From assembly GCF_000169175.1 (NCBI RefSeq), contig NZ_AAWS01000035.1, forward strand, positions 35,760 to 99,759: a stretch of 64,000 nt of DNA, read 5' to 3'. This stretch comes from Microscilla marina ATCC 23134 (lineage in GTDB: Bacteria > Bacteroidota > Bacteroidia > Cytophagales > Microscillaceae). The notes under the pieces were generated by a model that was given only the letters and a program-made list of their open reading frames with translations, had not been told where the DNA came from and did not search any database. Both the position numbers and the translations under genes were made by a program. This document shows, piece after piece, positions 1-9,382 of this stretch; positions within the stretch are counted from its first letter, which is position 1; each line of letters begins with the position of its first letter.

Positions 1-660
1 CCCCAAGGGTGAAAACAAACTTAACTGTGATGGTGGGTTTAAGCCCTTGAAACTGAGGGAAACCAGCGCCACAGCCCAATATTTTTACCACTTTTACTTC
101 TGCCTGACAAGCTTGCTTTTCGCAAGGAGTTTGTGGTGTTTTTACTTGGGGCACTGGGGCTATTTTGATAATTTTACCTATTATTTTGCACGTGTTAGGG
201 GCTGGGCCAGGGGGAACTATCATATTTGTTTGAGCTATGCATTGGTAGTGAGTAGATAAAAACAGGACAAAACTGCATAAAAAATAAAGGTAGTAACGCC
301 TAAAGTAGTTAAAGTTCATATTTTTAGCTTTTCGAGTATAAAATGAAACGAATACAAGGTAATCCTTTTTTGTACAGGTGTTTTTTGTTAATTGTGTGAT
401 AAAATAGCCATATTTGTGAAAAAAGCACTATCATATCAGGATTTACTTATAATTAAAATGTGTAAGCTTTGCGGTTTTGTCGCTCACACAACAAACAGGG
501 ACTACCCTCTCTTGGAACAATTTATTTATGAAAGATCACTTAAAGACATAAAACAAACTACTTATATAAAATATTTTGTAAGGCACCTGTTTTTTTTGAA
601 GTCTGTTATCAAGAGGTATTGTTTAATATGAGGGTATTTTGGGATGATTATACAGAAAGA
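1..660. other. Gene-poor left edge, AT-rich
   Basis: No coding region here looks real. Two short open frames on the plus strand (47-259 and 392-631) have no signal peptide, motif or plausible composition, and the second overlaps the upstream extension of the next gene. The stretch probably holds the promoter of the TPR-SpoIIE gene, but I could not fix one. Nothing else was recognised. Confidence 0.5.
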
Positions 661-1848
661 ATGAATAAAAAGAACCTGAAAAAGCCTGTACTAATATTGT
701 TCATCGGGCTTTGTTTGATCACAACATTATTTACTTCATTATGGGCACAACCATCATCAAACTATATAGATAGCCTACAGCAAGTATTGACTGTGTCAGA
801 AGGCAAACAAAGGGTAGACTTGCTCAACGAATTGTCTGACTTGAATAGCCGAAAAGAACTGAATGAGGCCATCACCCTTGCCAAAGAAGCCCTGCAACTA
901 TCACAAAAGATAAAGTACCCGCTGGGGCAAGCCTATGCCTCTTATAACCTGGGGCACCACCTCATTTCGCAAGGCAGTTATTCTCAGGCACTTGATTATT
1001 TATTTGTTGCACTCAAAATTTATGAACAGGTAGATGTTGCAATCAAAAAAGCCCAGGTACTGCGTGCCATTGGGCATGTGTACAATGGCTGGCAAGCACA
1101 CCAAAAGGCAGTAGAATATTACAAACAACAACTAAAAATAGGTCTTGAGATCAAAGATACTGCTACTATAGGTTCCGCTTACCTTAACTTGAGCTATGCC
1201 TTTGTCCAAAGCAAAAAGCCCAACCGTGCCATTCAGTTTATTGACGAGTCTCTCAAGTATTCATTGGCTACCCAAGACACCCTAAGGATAATCATAGCCA
1301 GGGCAAACCGGGCAGATGCTTATTTTCAATTGGGCAAGCGTAAAAAAGCGTTGCAGCTTTTACTAGAGGTGCACGAGTGGTACAAAAACCACTATTATCA
1401 AGACTATGAACAATATGCCTGTGCCGATATTGCGGGGGTTTATCTGGTAGAAAACCAATTGAATAATGCATTGATTTATGCCACCAAAGGCTATTTGTTG
1501 GCAATTAACTCAGGCAGCAAGCCCAAAGCCAAAGAAATTAGCGATTTGTTATATAAGATACACAAGAGAAAAGGCAACACAAGTAAGGCTTTGCATTACC
1601 TGGAGAAATCGAGGGCATACCAAGACAGTATTTTGAACGACCAAAAGAAAAACGAGTTGGCAAGTCAGGATTTATTGCGTTTACTGGAGAAGTACGAGGT
1701 AGAAAACAAGTCATTGAAAGAGTACCGGGCAACCAATGAACGTTTTAAAACCAGAAGAAACGTGATTGGTATTTTTATTTTGTTTATTTTGGCTTTTGTG
1801 CTGGTGATAGGGTTTTTATTGTATCGTAACAACAAATTTAACTTGTAG
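661..1848 (+). pseudogene. N-terminal half of TPR sensor phosphatase, split by IS
   Basis: This is the 5' half of a TPR-transmembrane-coiled-coil-SpoIIE regulator. The ATG at 661 is preferred over 619 because it gives a clean signal peptide (residues about 7-28, ending SLWAQ). Repeated helical pairs with A-x-Y and G-x-A-Y spacing over about residues 45-330 are tetratricopeptide repeats, expected to lie outside the inner membrane. A membrane helix follows at about 370-390 and then YRNNKFN, after which two codons encoded by the IS end lead to a TAG stop. Removing the IS and one copy of the target duplication joins this frame exactly to the phosphatase half beginning near 3318. Both parts keep long open frames, so the insertion is probably recent. 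The truncated product might still be made as a membrane-anchored TPR protein without output domain. Its signal is unknown. Confidence 0.85.
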
Positions 1849-3311
1849 AAATTAAAAAGGGTATAAAAAATTGAATTCCAATTAATTATACCCATAATTC
1901 ATTGCAAAAGGTTATTATTATATCTCCTAAAACATCATAATAGCTTTTACAATGAATATACATTTTAAAAAAACTTTCGTAAAGAACTATCCTCTTTAGT
2001 AAAAAAATATTTTCGTGGTCATTTTTGTGAGGAGGTCAACATATTTACTACCATTTCGGAAACATTTGATAAATCGTGTTTGAGTTTAGAGGAATGCACT
2101 AAACTAGAAAAGCTTCTGCAGGTTTTTTATTTGGGTCAATTGGTAGGTTTACCTACTTTGAACAGTATCTTAGTGAAGCATGGGGTTGTGAGCAATTCTG
2201 CTCAAATCAGCTATCAAAAGTTGGCTTCTAATTTATCTATTAGCACCATTCGGAAGCTATTTGAAGAGGTTTTTTCGGCTCAGTTGGGTCAGGTACTCCA
2301 AGAAATGAGTGAAAAAGATTCAAGTTGTTGGTCAAAAACAACGGTCACTGTTGTGTTGGATGATAGCGTGTTTCGGTGTTGGCTATCTTCTCAGAATCAT
2401 TTGAAAGATTTTGAGGAGTGCTACGGGAAATTTTTTAGTGGTCAGTTTGGTACAAGTGTGTATGGTTTTCGGGTGTTGACCCTTGGGGTGAGCATTGATG
2501 GGGTATTTTACCCACTTTTCTTTGATTTTATCAAGAAGAAAACCTCCAACGCTTATCAGAAACCAGCAAAAGTAGCTCAAAAGCTTGTGAGGCGCTGGGG
2601 AGAATATCGCAAAAAGCTGACTAGAACTGGGTATGATTTTCCTACACTTCACCTGAGTTGTGACAATGGATATAGTAATGAGGCTTTGGCAGAAAGTTGT
2701 GCCCAAAATGGACTTTGTTACATCAGTGTAACCAAAAAATCTCATTATGTGGTAATAGAGGGTCAAAAGGTAAAGCTCTCTGATTGGATTGAGAAAGAAT
2801 TTATCCCAGCAGAGCAAGCTCATCAAGCGAGTCAAAAAATGCTTCCTGAGGAAGATAAAACCACTTTTAAAAGGAGAATAAGTGCCTATTATTGTAGCAA
2901 GAAACAAGCTGTAACTTTGCTGTTTTTTCGGCTCAATGGATCAAAGAAAGTAAGTGTTATTTATAGCACAAGTAAACATATTTTCGCCAAAACCTTGCGA
3001 AGACACTGGTTTCAGAGAACTTATATTGAACAGTTTTTCAAATTACTCAAACATGTGCTCCAAATTGGGGAAGCCAGAACAAAAGACAAAAAAGGTTTTG
3101 AATTCAAGTTATACCGATTTTCTTATGTAGCCTTGCACGCACAAAAACTGGTGAAATGGATCAGAAAACAAATGAAGGGTTTTAACAAAAAAGGGTTCAT
3201 TACCATACAGCGAACCCTTAATTCAGACCCGGATATTTTAGACCTTTTGCAAGAAAAATTAATAGCAAACATTTGTAAATCAAATAGTTATAAACAATGA
3301 AATAATTACAA
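1843..3311 (+). mobile_element. IS4-like insertion sequence inside SpoIIE gene
   Basis: The element is bounded by a direct repeat, TTTAAC, at 1837-1842 and 3312-3317; it can also be read as the 8-bp AATTTAAC at 1835-1842 and 3310-3317. The ends read TTGTA and TACAA, with only weak similarity further in, so the exact termini are uncertain by about two bases. It carries one DDE transposase. Excising it with one copy of the duplication restores the host frame, which is the best evidence for the boundaries. Confidence 0.85.
1952..3300 (+). CDS. IS4-type DDE transposase, possible -1 frameshift
   Basis: The transposase mobilises the surrounding IS. Catalytic signatures are visible: first Asp in VVLDDSVF, second in LSCDNGYSNE, and the Glu in the C-terminal YIEQFFKLLKH signature typical of IS4-group enzymes. 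The main frame has no ATG at its beginning; the first usable codon is TTG at 2080, but the frame stays open and protein-like back to 1969 (KELSSLVKKYFRGHFCEE). An ATG at 1952 lies in the adjacent frame and gives MNIHFKK up to a run of seven A at 1967-1973; a -1 shift there continues into the main frame. Either this is translational frameshifting, as in many IS elements, or an A has been lost. Length after the shift is about 449 residues, normal for the group. Exact subfamily not determined. Confidence 0.8.
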
Positions 3312-3317
3312 TTTAAC

Positions 3318-4247
3318 CAGGAGCGCACCCAACTTATGGCAAAAAACCGGGTAGATATTATTTTGCAAAACAAAGAGCTCAAAAGGCAACACCAAGCCAT
3401 TGAAGAAAAAAACGATCAGCTCAAAGCCCAACATTTACACATTTTTAACAGCATTCGGTCTGCCGAAACCATTCAGCAAGCCATTTTGCCCCAAGAAGCG
3501 TTGCTACGCGATTTGTTGTTCGATTATTTTATTATATTTCGTCCTCGTAATATTGTTTCGGGCGATTTTTACTGGTTGTCATCGGTAGGTACCCGGTTTC
3601 AGGCAACCATCGAAAGCTCCCAAAGAGCCAAAACTCTAGTGGCAGTAGTAGACTCTACCGGACATGGGGTACCAGGTGCTTTTATGAGTATGATTGGCAA
3701 TACTTTGCTCGACAGAATTGTGAAAATAGAGCGGGTGACTACCCCATCTGAAATTTTAAAACGGATGAACCTGGAGATTTTTTTGGCTTTGCAGCAAAAC
3801 AGCAACAACAACGACGAAGGAATGGAAATGGGGATATGCTCGTTTGAAAAGCTCAACGATAGGGAAACCAAAGTGGTGTTTTCGGGAGCAAGGCGTCCCT
3901 TATATGTGGTACATCAGGCTTTGTCGGTTACCAAAAAAACCATAGAAACCTACAAAGGTAGCCGAAGGTATTTGGGAGGTAAGCGAAATATAGGGGCACA
4001 GTTTTTTGACCATGAGCTGGTACTCAACAGTGGTGATGCCATTTATATATCATCCGATGGCTTTGTAGATCAGAACAGCGACGGTCGTAAAAAGTTTGGC
4101 TCAGAACAGTTGGTAAAAGTACTCTTGGAAAATGCTCATTGGGCAATGCCCAAGCAGCAGCAACTACTGACTCAGGCGTTGGACAAACACCAGGGCAGCA
4201 GCGAGCAAAGAGATGACATATTACTGATGGGGGTAAGGATTACCTGA
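3318..4247 (+). pseudogene. C-terminal half: coiled coil plus SpoIIE phosphatase
   Basis: This is the output half of the gene interrupted by the IS. The original frame starts right after the target duplication (QERTQL) and reaches an internal ATG at 3336 that could serve as a new start. A coiled coil (LQNKELKRQHQAIEEKNDQL) leads into a PP2C-like SpoIIE serine/threonine phosphatase domain. Metal-binding signatures are intact: SGDFYW, VVDSTGHGVPGAFMS, SSDGFVDQ and the final RDDILLMG. Such domains dephosphorylate regulatory phosphoproteins of the SpoIIAA/SiaC type. Two further SpoIIE genes follow on the same strand. If translated from 3336, the product would be a soluble phosphatase uncoupled from its sensor. 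Whether it is expressed is unknown. Confidence 0.85.
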
Positions 4248-4282
4248 TAGCAGGCGAAGCTTTGGTATCAGATTTGAAATAA

Positions 4283-4442
4283 GAGCTTGTTTAAAATTTA
4301 ATAATTAGGTGTTTTACGCGATTTTTCTGATTATATTTTGCCAGATTTTTCAGCAATAGCTGGGCTATTCCTTCAAAATCTGACGCATCTAATCCAAAAA
4401 CTCATCGTAAAACCTCCTATAACCGAAAATTTAAACAAGCTC
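4283..4442. repeat. 160-bp MITE-like palindromic element
   Basis: The ends GAGCTTGTTTAAA (4283) and TTTAAACAAGCTC (4442) are perfect inverted repeats. The similarity continues inward with mismatches, so the whole element can fold into one long hairpin, closed by AATAGC-TGG-GCTATT. A perfect TAA duplication flanks it (4280-4282 and 4443-4445). It has no coding capacity. The 3-bp duplication and end sequence fit a non-autonomous derivative of an IS5-type element; this relation is inferred. Confidence 0.8.
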
Positions 4443-4538
4443 TAAAGCAAGAAGTTGTATTGGTGCATTCGCAAAATGTGTGGGTGTAATCACAACTTTC
4501 AATTTAAATTATTTAGGGGTAGCAGACGTACGCGGGAT

Positions 4539-6764
4539 ATGTTTATCAGAAGTATCATCATTATATTTATTTGCCTGGTAGGAACACTACAAAGGGCACA
4601 AGCCCAAAAAGTAGTAAAACTTACCACAAAACAATCAGAGATTATCTTAGGCGATAAAGTAGCCATTCTGGAAGATTCTACTCAACGGTTGAGCTTGTTG
4701 CAGGTGTTGAAGCCTAAAAATCAGCAACGCTTTAAACCCTCTAAAGACAAATACCCTAATTTTGGTTTTTCCCACTCTCATTTTTGGGTAAAGCTAAAGT
4801 TACAAAACCAAACCCAACCCCAGGAGAAAACCCTCGAAAGCGTTAACCAATGGTTTTTGAAGGTAGCTTATGCTCCAATAGATTATATAGAGTTTCATTA
4901 CCAAGACAAAAACGGTAAATGGCAAAAAAGGATATGGGGCGACCATGTACCTTTTGCCAACAGGCTGGTGTTTCATCCTCAGGTAGTCATTCCTTTTCAT
5001 TTGACAGACACCCAGGTGCACACTTATTACCTCAAAGTATATACCCAGGGTTCATTACAATTGCCTTTGGTAATGCAAAGCAACCATAGGTTTAACGAAG
5101 CCAACATGGTTTCTGAAATCGTTTTTGGAGTGTTGTATGGTGTCATGGCGATCATGCTCATGTATAACTTGTTTATATTTTTAGCCATTCGCAGCTACAG
5201 CTACCTGTTTTACTGTCTTTATATATTGTCATACCTATTGGGGCAGTCTACCCTCAACGGACATAGCTTTCAATTTTTGTGGGGCGATTACCCCTGGTGG
5301 GCAAACGTTGCCCTGCCTTTTAGCATCACCTTTGGGTCGTATTGTGCGGTATTGTTTGCCATTCGCTTTTTGCAAACCTATAAATATGTCCCCCGCTGGA
5401 ACGTGGTGTTGATTGGCTTTAGTGTGGTTTTGTTTTTTATGATCATCGTGACCTTTACCACCGAGTACCAAATAAGCATTATTACGTCTACCTTATCGGT
5501 CATGACTTCCTCTGTACTTATGTTACTTACGGGTATTTTGGTATGGCGCAGGGGCAACCGCGCCGCTAAATACTACATTATGGCCTGGACTATAGTGTTG
5601 ATTGGGTTATTTATGGCAGTATTGAAACCTTACGGATTTTTGCCTAATCATTTTTTGGTAGACAATGCCAACCAGGTAGGGGCAGTCATCGAAGTGATTT
5701 TCTTGTCGTTGGCGCTTGCCGACCGCATCAACATCTACCGAAAGGAGACTATAGAAGCCCAGGCAGAAGCATTGGCGACTGCCAAAGAAAACGAACGAAT
5801 TATTACCGAACAAAACCAGGTGCTGGAGCAAAAAGTGCAGGAGCGTACCTCCGAAATTACTGCCCAAAACGAAGAGTTGTTTCAGCAACAAGAAGAGATC
5901 ATGGCGCAGCGTGATGCGGTAGAGTCGGCAAACCTTACCCTCAAAGACCAGGCTACCGAACTGGAGTATGCTAAAAAGAGCCTTGAGGAAAAAACCATCC
6001 AGTTGAACAAAAGCCTGGAAGCTGCTTTTACCATTCAAAATGCCATATTGCCTTACGAAAAGGAATTGGCAAAGTTGGTGGATAGCCACTTCTTGTTATA
6101 TAGCCCCAAAGACATAGTATCGGGTGACTTTTATTGGTTGCACAAAGAACAAGAGCACAACAAAACTTTTTTGGCGGCGGTAGACTGTACCGGGCACGGG
6201 GTACCCGGAGCGTTTATGAGTTTGATTGGAAGTACTTTGCTCGATAGGGTAGTAAAAATGGAACAGGTATTTGACCCGGCAGAGATTTTAGCAAGGCTCA
6301 ACGAAGAAGTATTGAATGTTTTGCGTCACCAGGACTATAAGAGTGATACAGGAATGGATGTTTGTTTGTGTGTGCTTGAGTATGGTGAACACACTCAGGT
6401 AAATATTACGTATGCCGGGGCTCGTCGTCCGTTATACTTTTTGCGTGATGCTACTCGTGAGCTGGAGGAGATCAAAGGAGATCGGATACACGTAGGAGGG
6501 GTAAAAACTGCTGATCGTACATTTACCAATCATGAGTTTACCTTGTTTCAGGGCGACAACCTGTACCTGACCAGTGATGGTTATATAGATCAAAACGACT
6601 TGAAGCGTAAAAAAATAGGTCGGAAAAGGTTCAACGAACTGTTACAAAGTGTGGGTGGTTTGCCAATGAATGAGCAGTACGAAACTTTGCTCAACACCTT
6701 GAAAACACACATGGAAGGCACCGAACAACGCGACGATATATTGGTGATGGGAGTAAAGCTGTAA
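4539..6764 (+). CDS. 7TMR-DISM sensor with SpoIIE phosphatase output
   Basis: The 741-residue protein is an inner-membrane signalling phosphatase. ATG 4539 is chosen over 4455 because it starts a signal peptide (residues 1-22, ending RAQAQ). Order of domains: extracytoplasmic 7TMR-DISMED2-type β domain (about 35-175, with the FSHSHFWVKLKLQNQ segment characteristic of the family), seven membrane helices (about 189-400), long cytoplasmic coiled coil (about 405-515), and SpoIIE PP2C domain (about 520-741) with SGDFYW, AVDCTGHGVPGAFMS, SDGYIDQ and RDDILVMG intact. By family knowledge it should sense an extracellular ligand, often carbohydrate, and dephosphorylate a partner phosphoprotein. The neighbours on both sides carry the same output domain. 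The partner is not certain; a SiaC-like domain occurs 10 kb downstream. Confidence 0.92.
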   Translation: MFIRSIIIIFICLVGTLQRAQAQKVVKLTTKQSEIILGDKVAILEDSTQRLSLLQVLKPKNQQRFKPSKDKYPNFGFSHSHFWVKLKLQNQTQPQEKTLESVNQWFLKVAYAPIDYIEFHYQDKNGKWQKRIWGDHVPFANRLVFHPQVVIPFHLTDTQVHTYYLKVYTQGSLQLPLVMQSNHRFNEANMVSEIVFGVLYGVMAIMLMYNLFIFLAIRSYSYLFYCLYILSYLLGQSTLNGHSFQFLWGDYPWWANVALPFSITFGSYCAVLFAIRFLQTYKYVPRWNVVLIGFSVVLFFMIIVTFTTEYQISIITSTLSVMTSSVLMLLTGILVWRRGNRAAKYYIMAWTIVLIGLFMAVLKPYGFLPNHFLVDNANQVGAVIEVIFLSLALADRINIYRKETIEAQAEALATAKENERIITEQNQVLEQKVQERTSEITAQNEELFQQQEEIMAQRDAVESANLTLKDQATELEYAKKSLEEKTIQLNKSLEAAFTIQNAILPYEKELAKLVDSHFLLYSPKDIVSGDFYWLHKEQEHNKTFLAAVDCTGHGVPGAFMSLIGSTLLDRVVKMEQVFDPAEILARLNEEVLNVLRHQDYKSDTGMDVCLCVLEYGEHTQVNITYAGARRPLYFLRDATRELEEIKGDRIHVGGVKTADRTFTNHEFTLFQGDNLYLTSDGYIDQNDLKRKKIGRKRFNELLQSVGGLPMNEQYETLLNTLKTHMEGTEQRDDILVMGVKL

Positions 6765-6970
6765 ACAGGGCTAATGTATTACCTTTTTTAGCTGATTACT
6801 TATTCAGCCAAAAAAATCACCTTTGTATAAGTGCTTCGTTAAACTTATGTCAGGGCGCAAACCCTGCGTGATTGCTCAACCCTGTTTGAAGGGCTTGCTA
6901 TACGGGCCATTGGCTTTTCCGACATACCGTGCTTGTTATTAATTGACCACAAATATGAGGCACCTGCTTT

Positions 6971-8911
6971 ATGAGTCTAAAAAAACTATTTACAACGGTT
7001 ATTATCATCATCATTGTTTTATCATCTTTTGTTGGGGTGTTTATTTTTACCCAGGTTAAAAATATGCAGCGCGACATAGAGCAGATAGTAAACCTGGAAG
7101 AACCTTTTGAGAAAGCAGTGCTTGAGATAGAAATCATTGCGTCTAACATAGCCAACTCATTGCTCGACTATGTAGACAATCACAACTATATACAACCCGA
7201 AAACATCAGAAAATACCAGGCTGACTTTGACAAACACATCAAGCTATATGAAAAATATGCGAAGAGTAAGCAGGAAATAGCCTTTGGTAAAGACCTGATA
7301 AAAGAGTATGCCCATTTTAACAAACTCACCTCGAAGGCAGTCATTAACTCTACCCGAAAGCATGGTAAATTATTTTCGGTACAAACTATGGTCACTGTGC
7401 AGGATGAGCTGATTGATGATTTGTTTAAAAAATACATAGACAACCCTTCCTCCGATATTTTAACCAAACTTAAGGTCATCTCAGACTTTTATAGCCTCAA
7501 CGAAGAGTTGCTCAATGCTATAGAAAGTTATGTGATTGTAAAAGATTCGGTGAGTGCCCATAAAATTGCCAACAAAAAATTAAAGTACCTGAAGTTTGAA
7601 AAAAACTACCTCAATACCAACCGCCCTGATAAAGACTGGGTGGCAAAAATGAATGAAAACTTTGCCATTACAGTAAACCTTGGCAACGAACTCATGCGTT
7701 TGGAGAGTATTCAGAACAACCTCATGAAGCAGTTTCATCAGTCGTTGAACAAGATAGACAACCTGCTTGATAAAAAAATACAACCACTCATTAGAAGTAA
7801 AAATGAAGAACTGCTTGCTGACGCTAATCAGGCTGGAGGGCTCATTATCAATTTTATGCTTATATCATTGGTATTGGTCATAGTTGCCATGTTGGTAGTA
7901 GCAATAGTAGTGCGCCGTACGGTGCTCAAGCCGGTACTGCAACTCAATGAAGTAGCCAAACAAGTGGCACAAGGAAAGTTTAAGGTAGACTTTAACATAA
8001 AAGCAAACAACGAGATAGGAGACCTTACTTCGTCTTTTCAGACAATGACTGTAGGCATAGAGCGCTTGGTTGCCAAATACCGTGACTTGAATAAAGACCT
8101 GGAGGATAAGGTAGCCAAGCGTACCGAAGAGCTGACCGAAAAAAATTATAAGATTACTTCCAGTATCAATTATGCCAAACGTATCCAACAGGCAGTATTG
8201 CCCCCCAAGCTAGAGGTGACGAGTCAGTTGCCCGATGCCATGGTATTGTTTAAACCACGTGACATTGTAAGTGGTGATTTTTACTGGTTTGCCCAAATAG
8301 GTACCCAACCCAAGAAAACTGTGCTTGCTGCAGTGGATTGTACCGGGCATGGCGTGCCCGGAGCATTTATGTCTATGGTGGGCAATGCTTACCTCAACCA
8401 AATCATTCGGTTGCAAGGCATACTGTCGCCCGAAAAAATCTTGGATGAGTTACACCTGCACATTAGAAAAGACTTAAAACAAAAAGAAACCCACAACAGG
8501 GATGGAATGGACTTGGCCTTGGTGGTGATTGACCACGAGGGCAAAAAAATAGAGTTTGCCGGAGCCAAAAACCCGCTTTTATACATTCAGGATGGAGCAT
8601 TGTATGAGATCAAAGGTGACAAGTTTCCAGTGGGAGGTTATGCCCACGCCAAAGAGCAGTCGTTTGCCAAACATGTGATAGATACTTCTAAACCCACTAC
8701 TTTTTATGTCTATTCAGACGGCTATCAAGATCAGTTTGGTGGCCCTAAGGGGCGCAAGTTTATGTCCCGAAGGTTTAAAAACCTATTACTTGAAATACAC
8801 CAACTGCCCATGAAAGAGCAAAAACAGGTACTTGAAAACCATTTACAAGAATGGATGGGCGAACAAAACCAAGTAGATGATATTTTGGTGATTGGCGTAC
8901 ACTTGCCTTGA
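6971..8911 (+). CDS. HAMP-containing membrane SpoIIE phosphatase
   Basis: A 646-residue receptor-like phosphatase. A first membrane helix (about residues 8-27) is followed by a helical periplasmic sensor region of about 260 residues, a second membrane helix (about 289-316), a HAMP linker (about 317-370, with VLKPVLQLNEVAKQVAQG), a short coiled coil with KVAKRTEELTEKN, and a SpoIIE PP2C domain (about 425-646). Catalytic motifs are intact: SGDFYWF, AVDCTGHGVPGAFMS, SDGYQDQFGG and VDDILVIG. The architecture parallels methyl-accepting chemoreceptors with a phosphatase in place of the signalling domain. It is third in a row of SpoIIE genes but separated by 206 bp from the second, so it may have its own promoter. 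Ligand and substrate are unknown. Confidence 0.93.
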   Translation: MSLKKLFTTVIIIIIVLSSFVGVFIFTQVKNMQRDIEQIVNLEEPFEKAVLEIEIIASNIANSLLDYVDNHNYIQPENIRKYQADFDKHIKLYEKYAKSKQEIAFGKDLIKEYAHFNKLTSKAVINSTRKHGKLFSVQTMVTVQDELIDDLFKKYIDNPSSDILTKLKVISDFYSLNEELLNAIESYVIVKDSVSAHKIANKKLKYLKFEKNYLNTNRPDKDWVAKMNENFAITVNLGNELMRLESIQNNLMKQFHQSLNKIDNLLDKKIQPLIRSKNEELLADANQAGGLIINFMLISLVLVIVAMLVVAIVVRRTVLKPVLQLNEVAKQVAQGKFKVDFNIKANNEIGDLTSSFQTMTVGIERLVAKYRDLNKDLEDKVAKRTEELTEKNYKITSSINYAKRIQQAVLPPKLEVTSQLPDAMVLFKPRDIVSGDFYWFAQIGTQPKKTVLAAVDCTGHGVPGAFMSMVGNAYLNQIIRLQGILSPEKILDELHLHIRKDLKQKETHNRDGMDLALVVIDHEGKKIEFAGAKNPLLYIQDGALYEIKGDKFPVGGYAHAKEQSFAKHVIDTSKPTTFYVYSDGYQDQFGGPKGRKFMSRRFKNLLLEIHQLPMKEQKQVLENHLQEWMGEQNQVDDILVIGVHLP

Positions 8912-9382
8912 CAGCATTGGTCGTTGCTGCAAATAAGATGGTTGATCAGAAAAAAAGAAATAAACCTTACCCCGACAGTTTCAAGAGCGAATTGTGAGCG
9001 TAAACCTACTTAAAATGACTATCTTTGAACACTCAAACGTCTACCTTTCTACATTTTCGAAATATTTTTTGTTAAAAGTATCCATATCAACCGCTATAAT
9101 TGGTATATCTAGTCGATAGCCTCTACAGCCTCAAGCTTTTAGCGACAAGTCCTTAGATGCCGATGCATATCGGTGCTTCAAGCCTATTAACTATTTTATA
9201 GAACGCTGATTTTTAGTGGTTTATAAAATAGGTAGATAGAAGTCGATGGTCTATACAAGCTAACGGCTAAGCAAGCAAAAACAAAAAAAGCTAATAGCTA
9301 AAGCTCAACAGAGCCTAAAAGCCAGGAACAAAAAAGCTAATGGCTAAAGCTCAAAACCAACTACTTAAACCAAACCAAGGTC
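8912..9382. other. Repeat-bearing intergenic region before toxin locus
   Basis: No gene is seen. The stretch holds a hairpin with arms at 9191-9200 and 9221-9231 (CTATTTTATA type), the palindrome CCGATGCATATCGG near 9158, a related pair of 16-mers at about 9110 and 9241 (AGTCGAT type), and two copies of a 27-nt AGCTAAAGCT-rich unit at 9281-9308 and 9328-9354. A TAnnTTTG match lies at 9020-9027. It separates the signalling genes from the secreted-toxin operon and may hold that operon's promoter. Confidence 0.5.

Noticed and set aside
47..631. Two short plus-strand frames at the left edge
   Set aside because: No motif, no signal peptide, unlike protein composition; likely chance frames in AT-rich DNA.
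9281..9354. CRISPR-like repeat pair
   Set aside because: Only two imperfect copies, no regular spacers and no cas genes.
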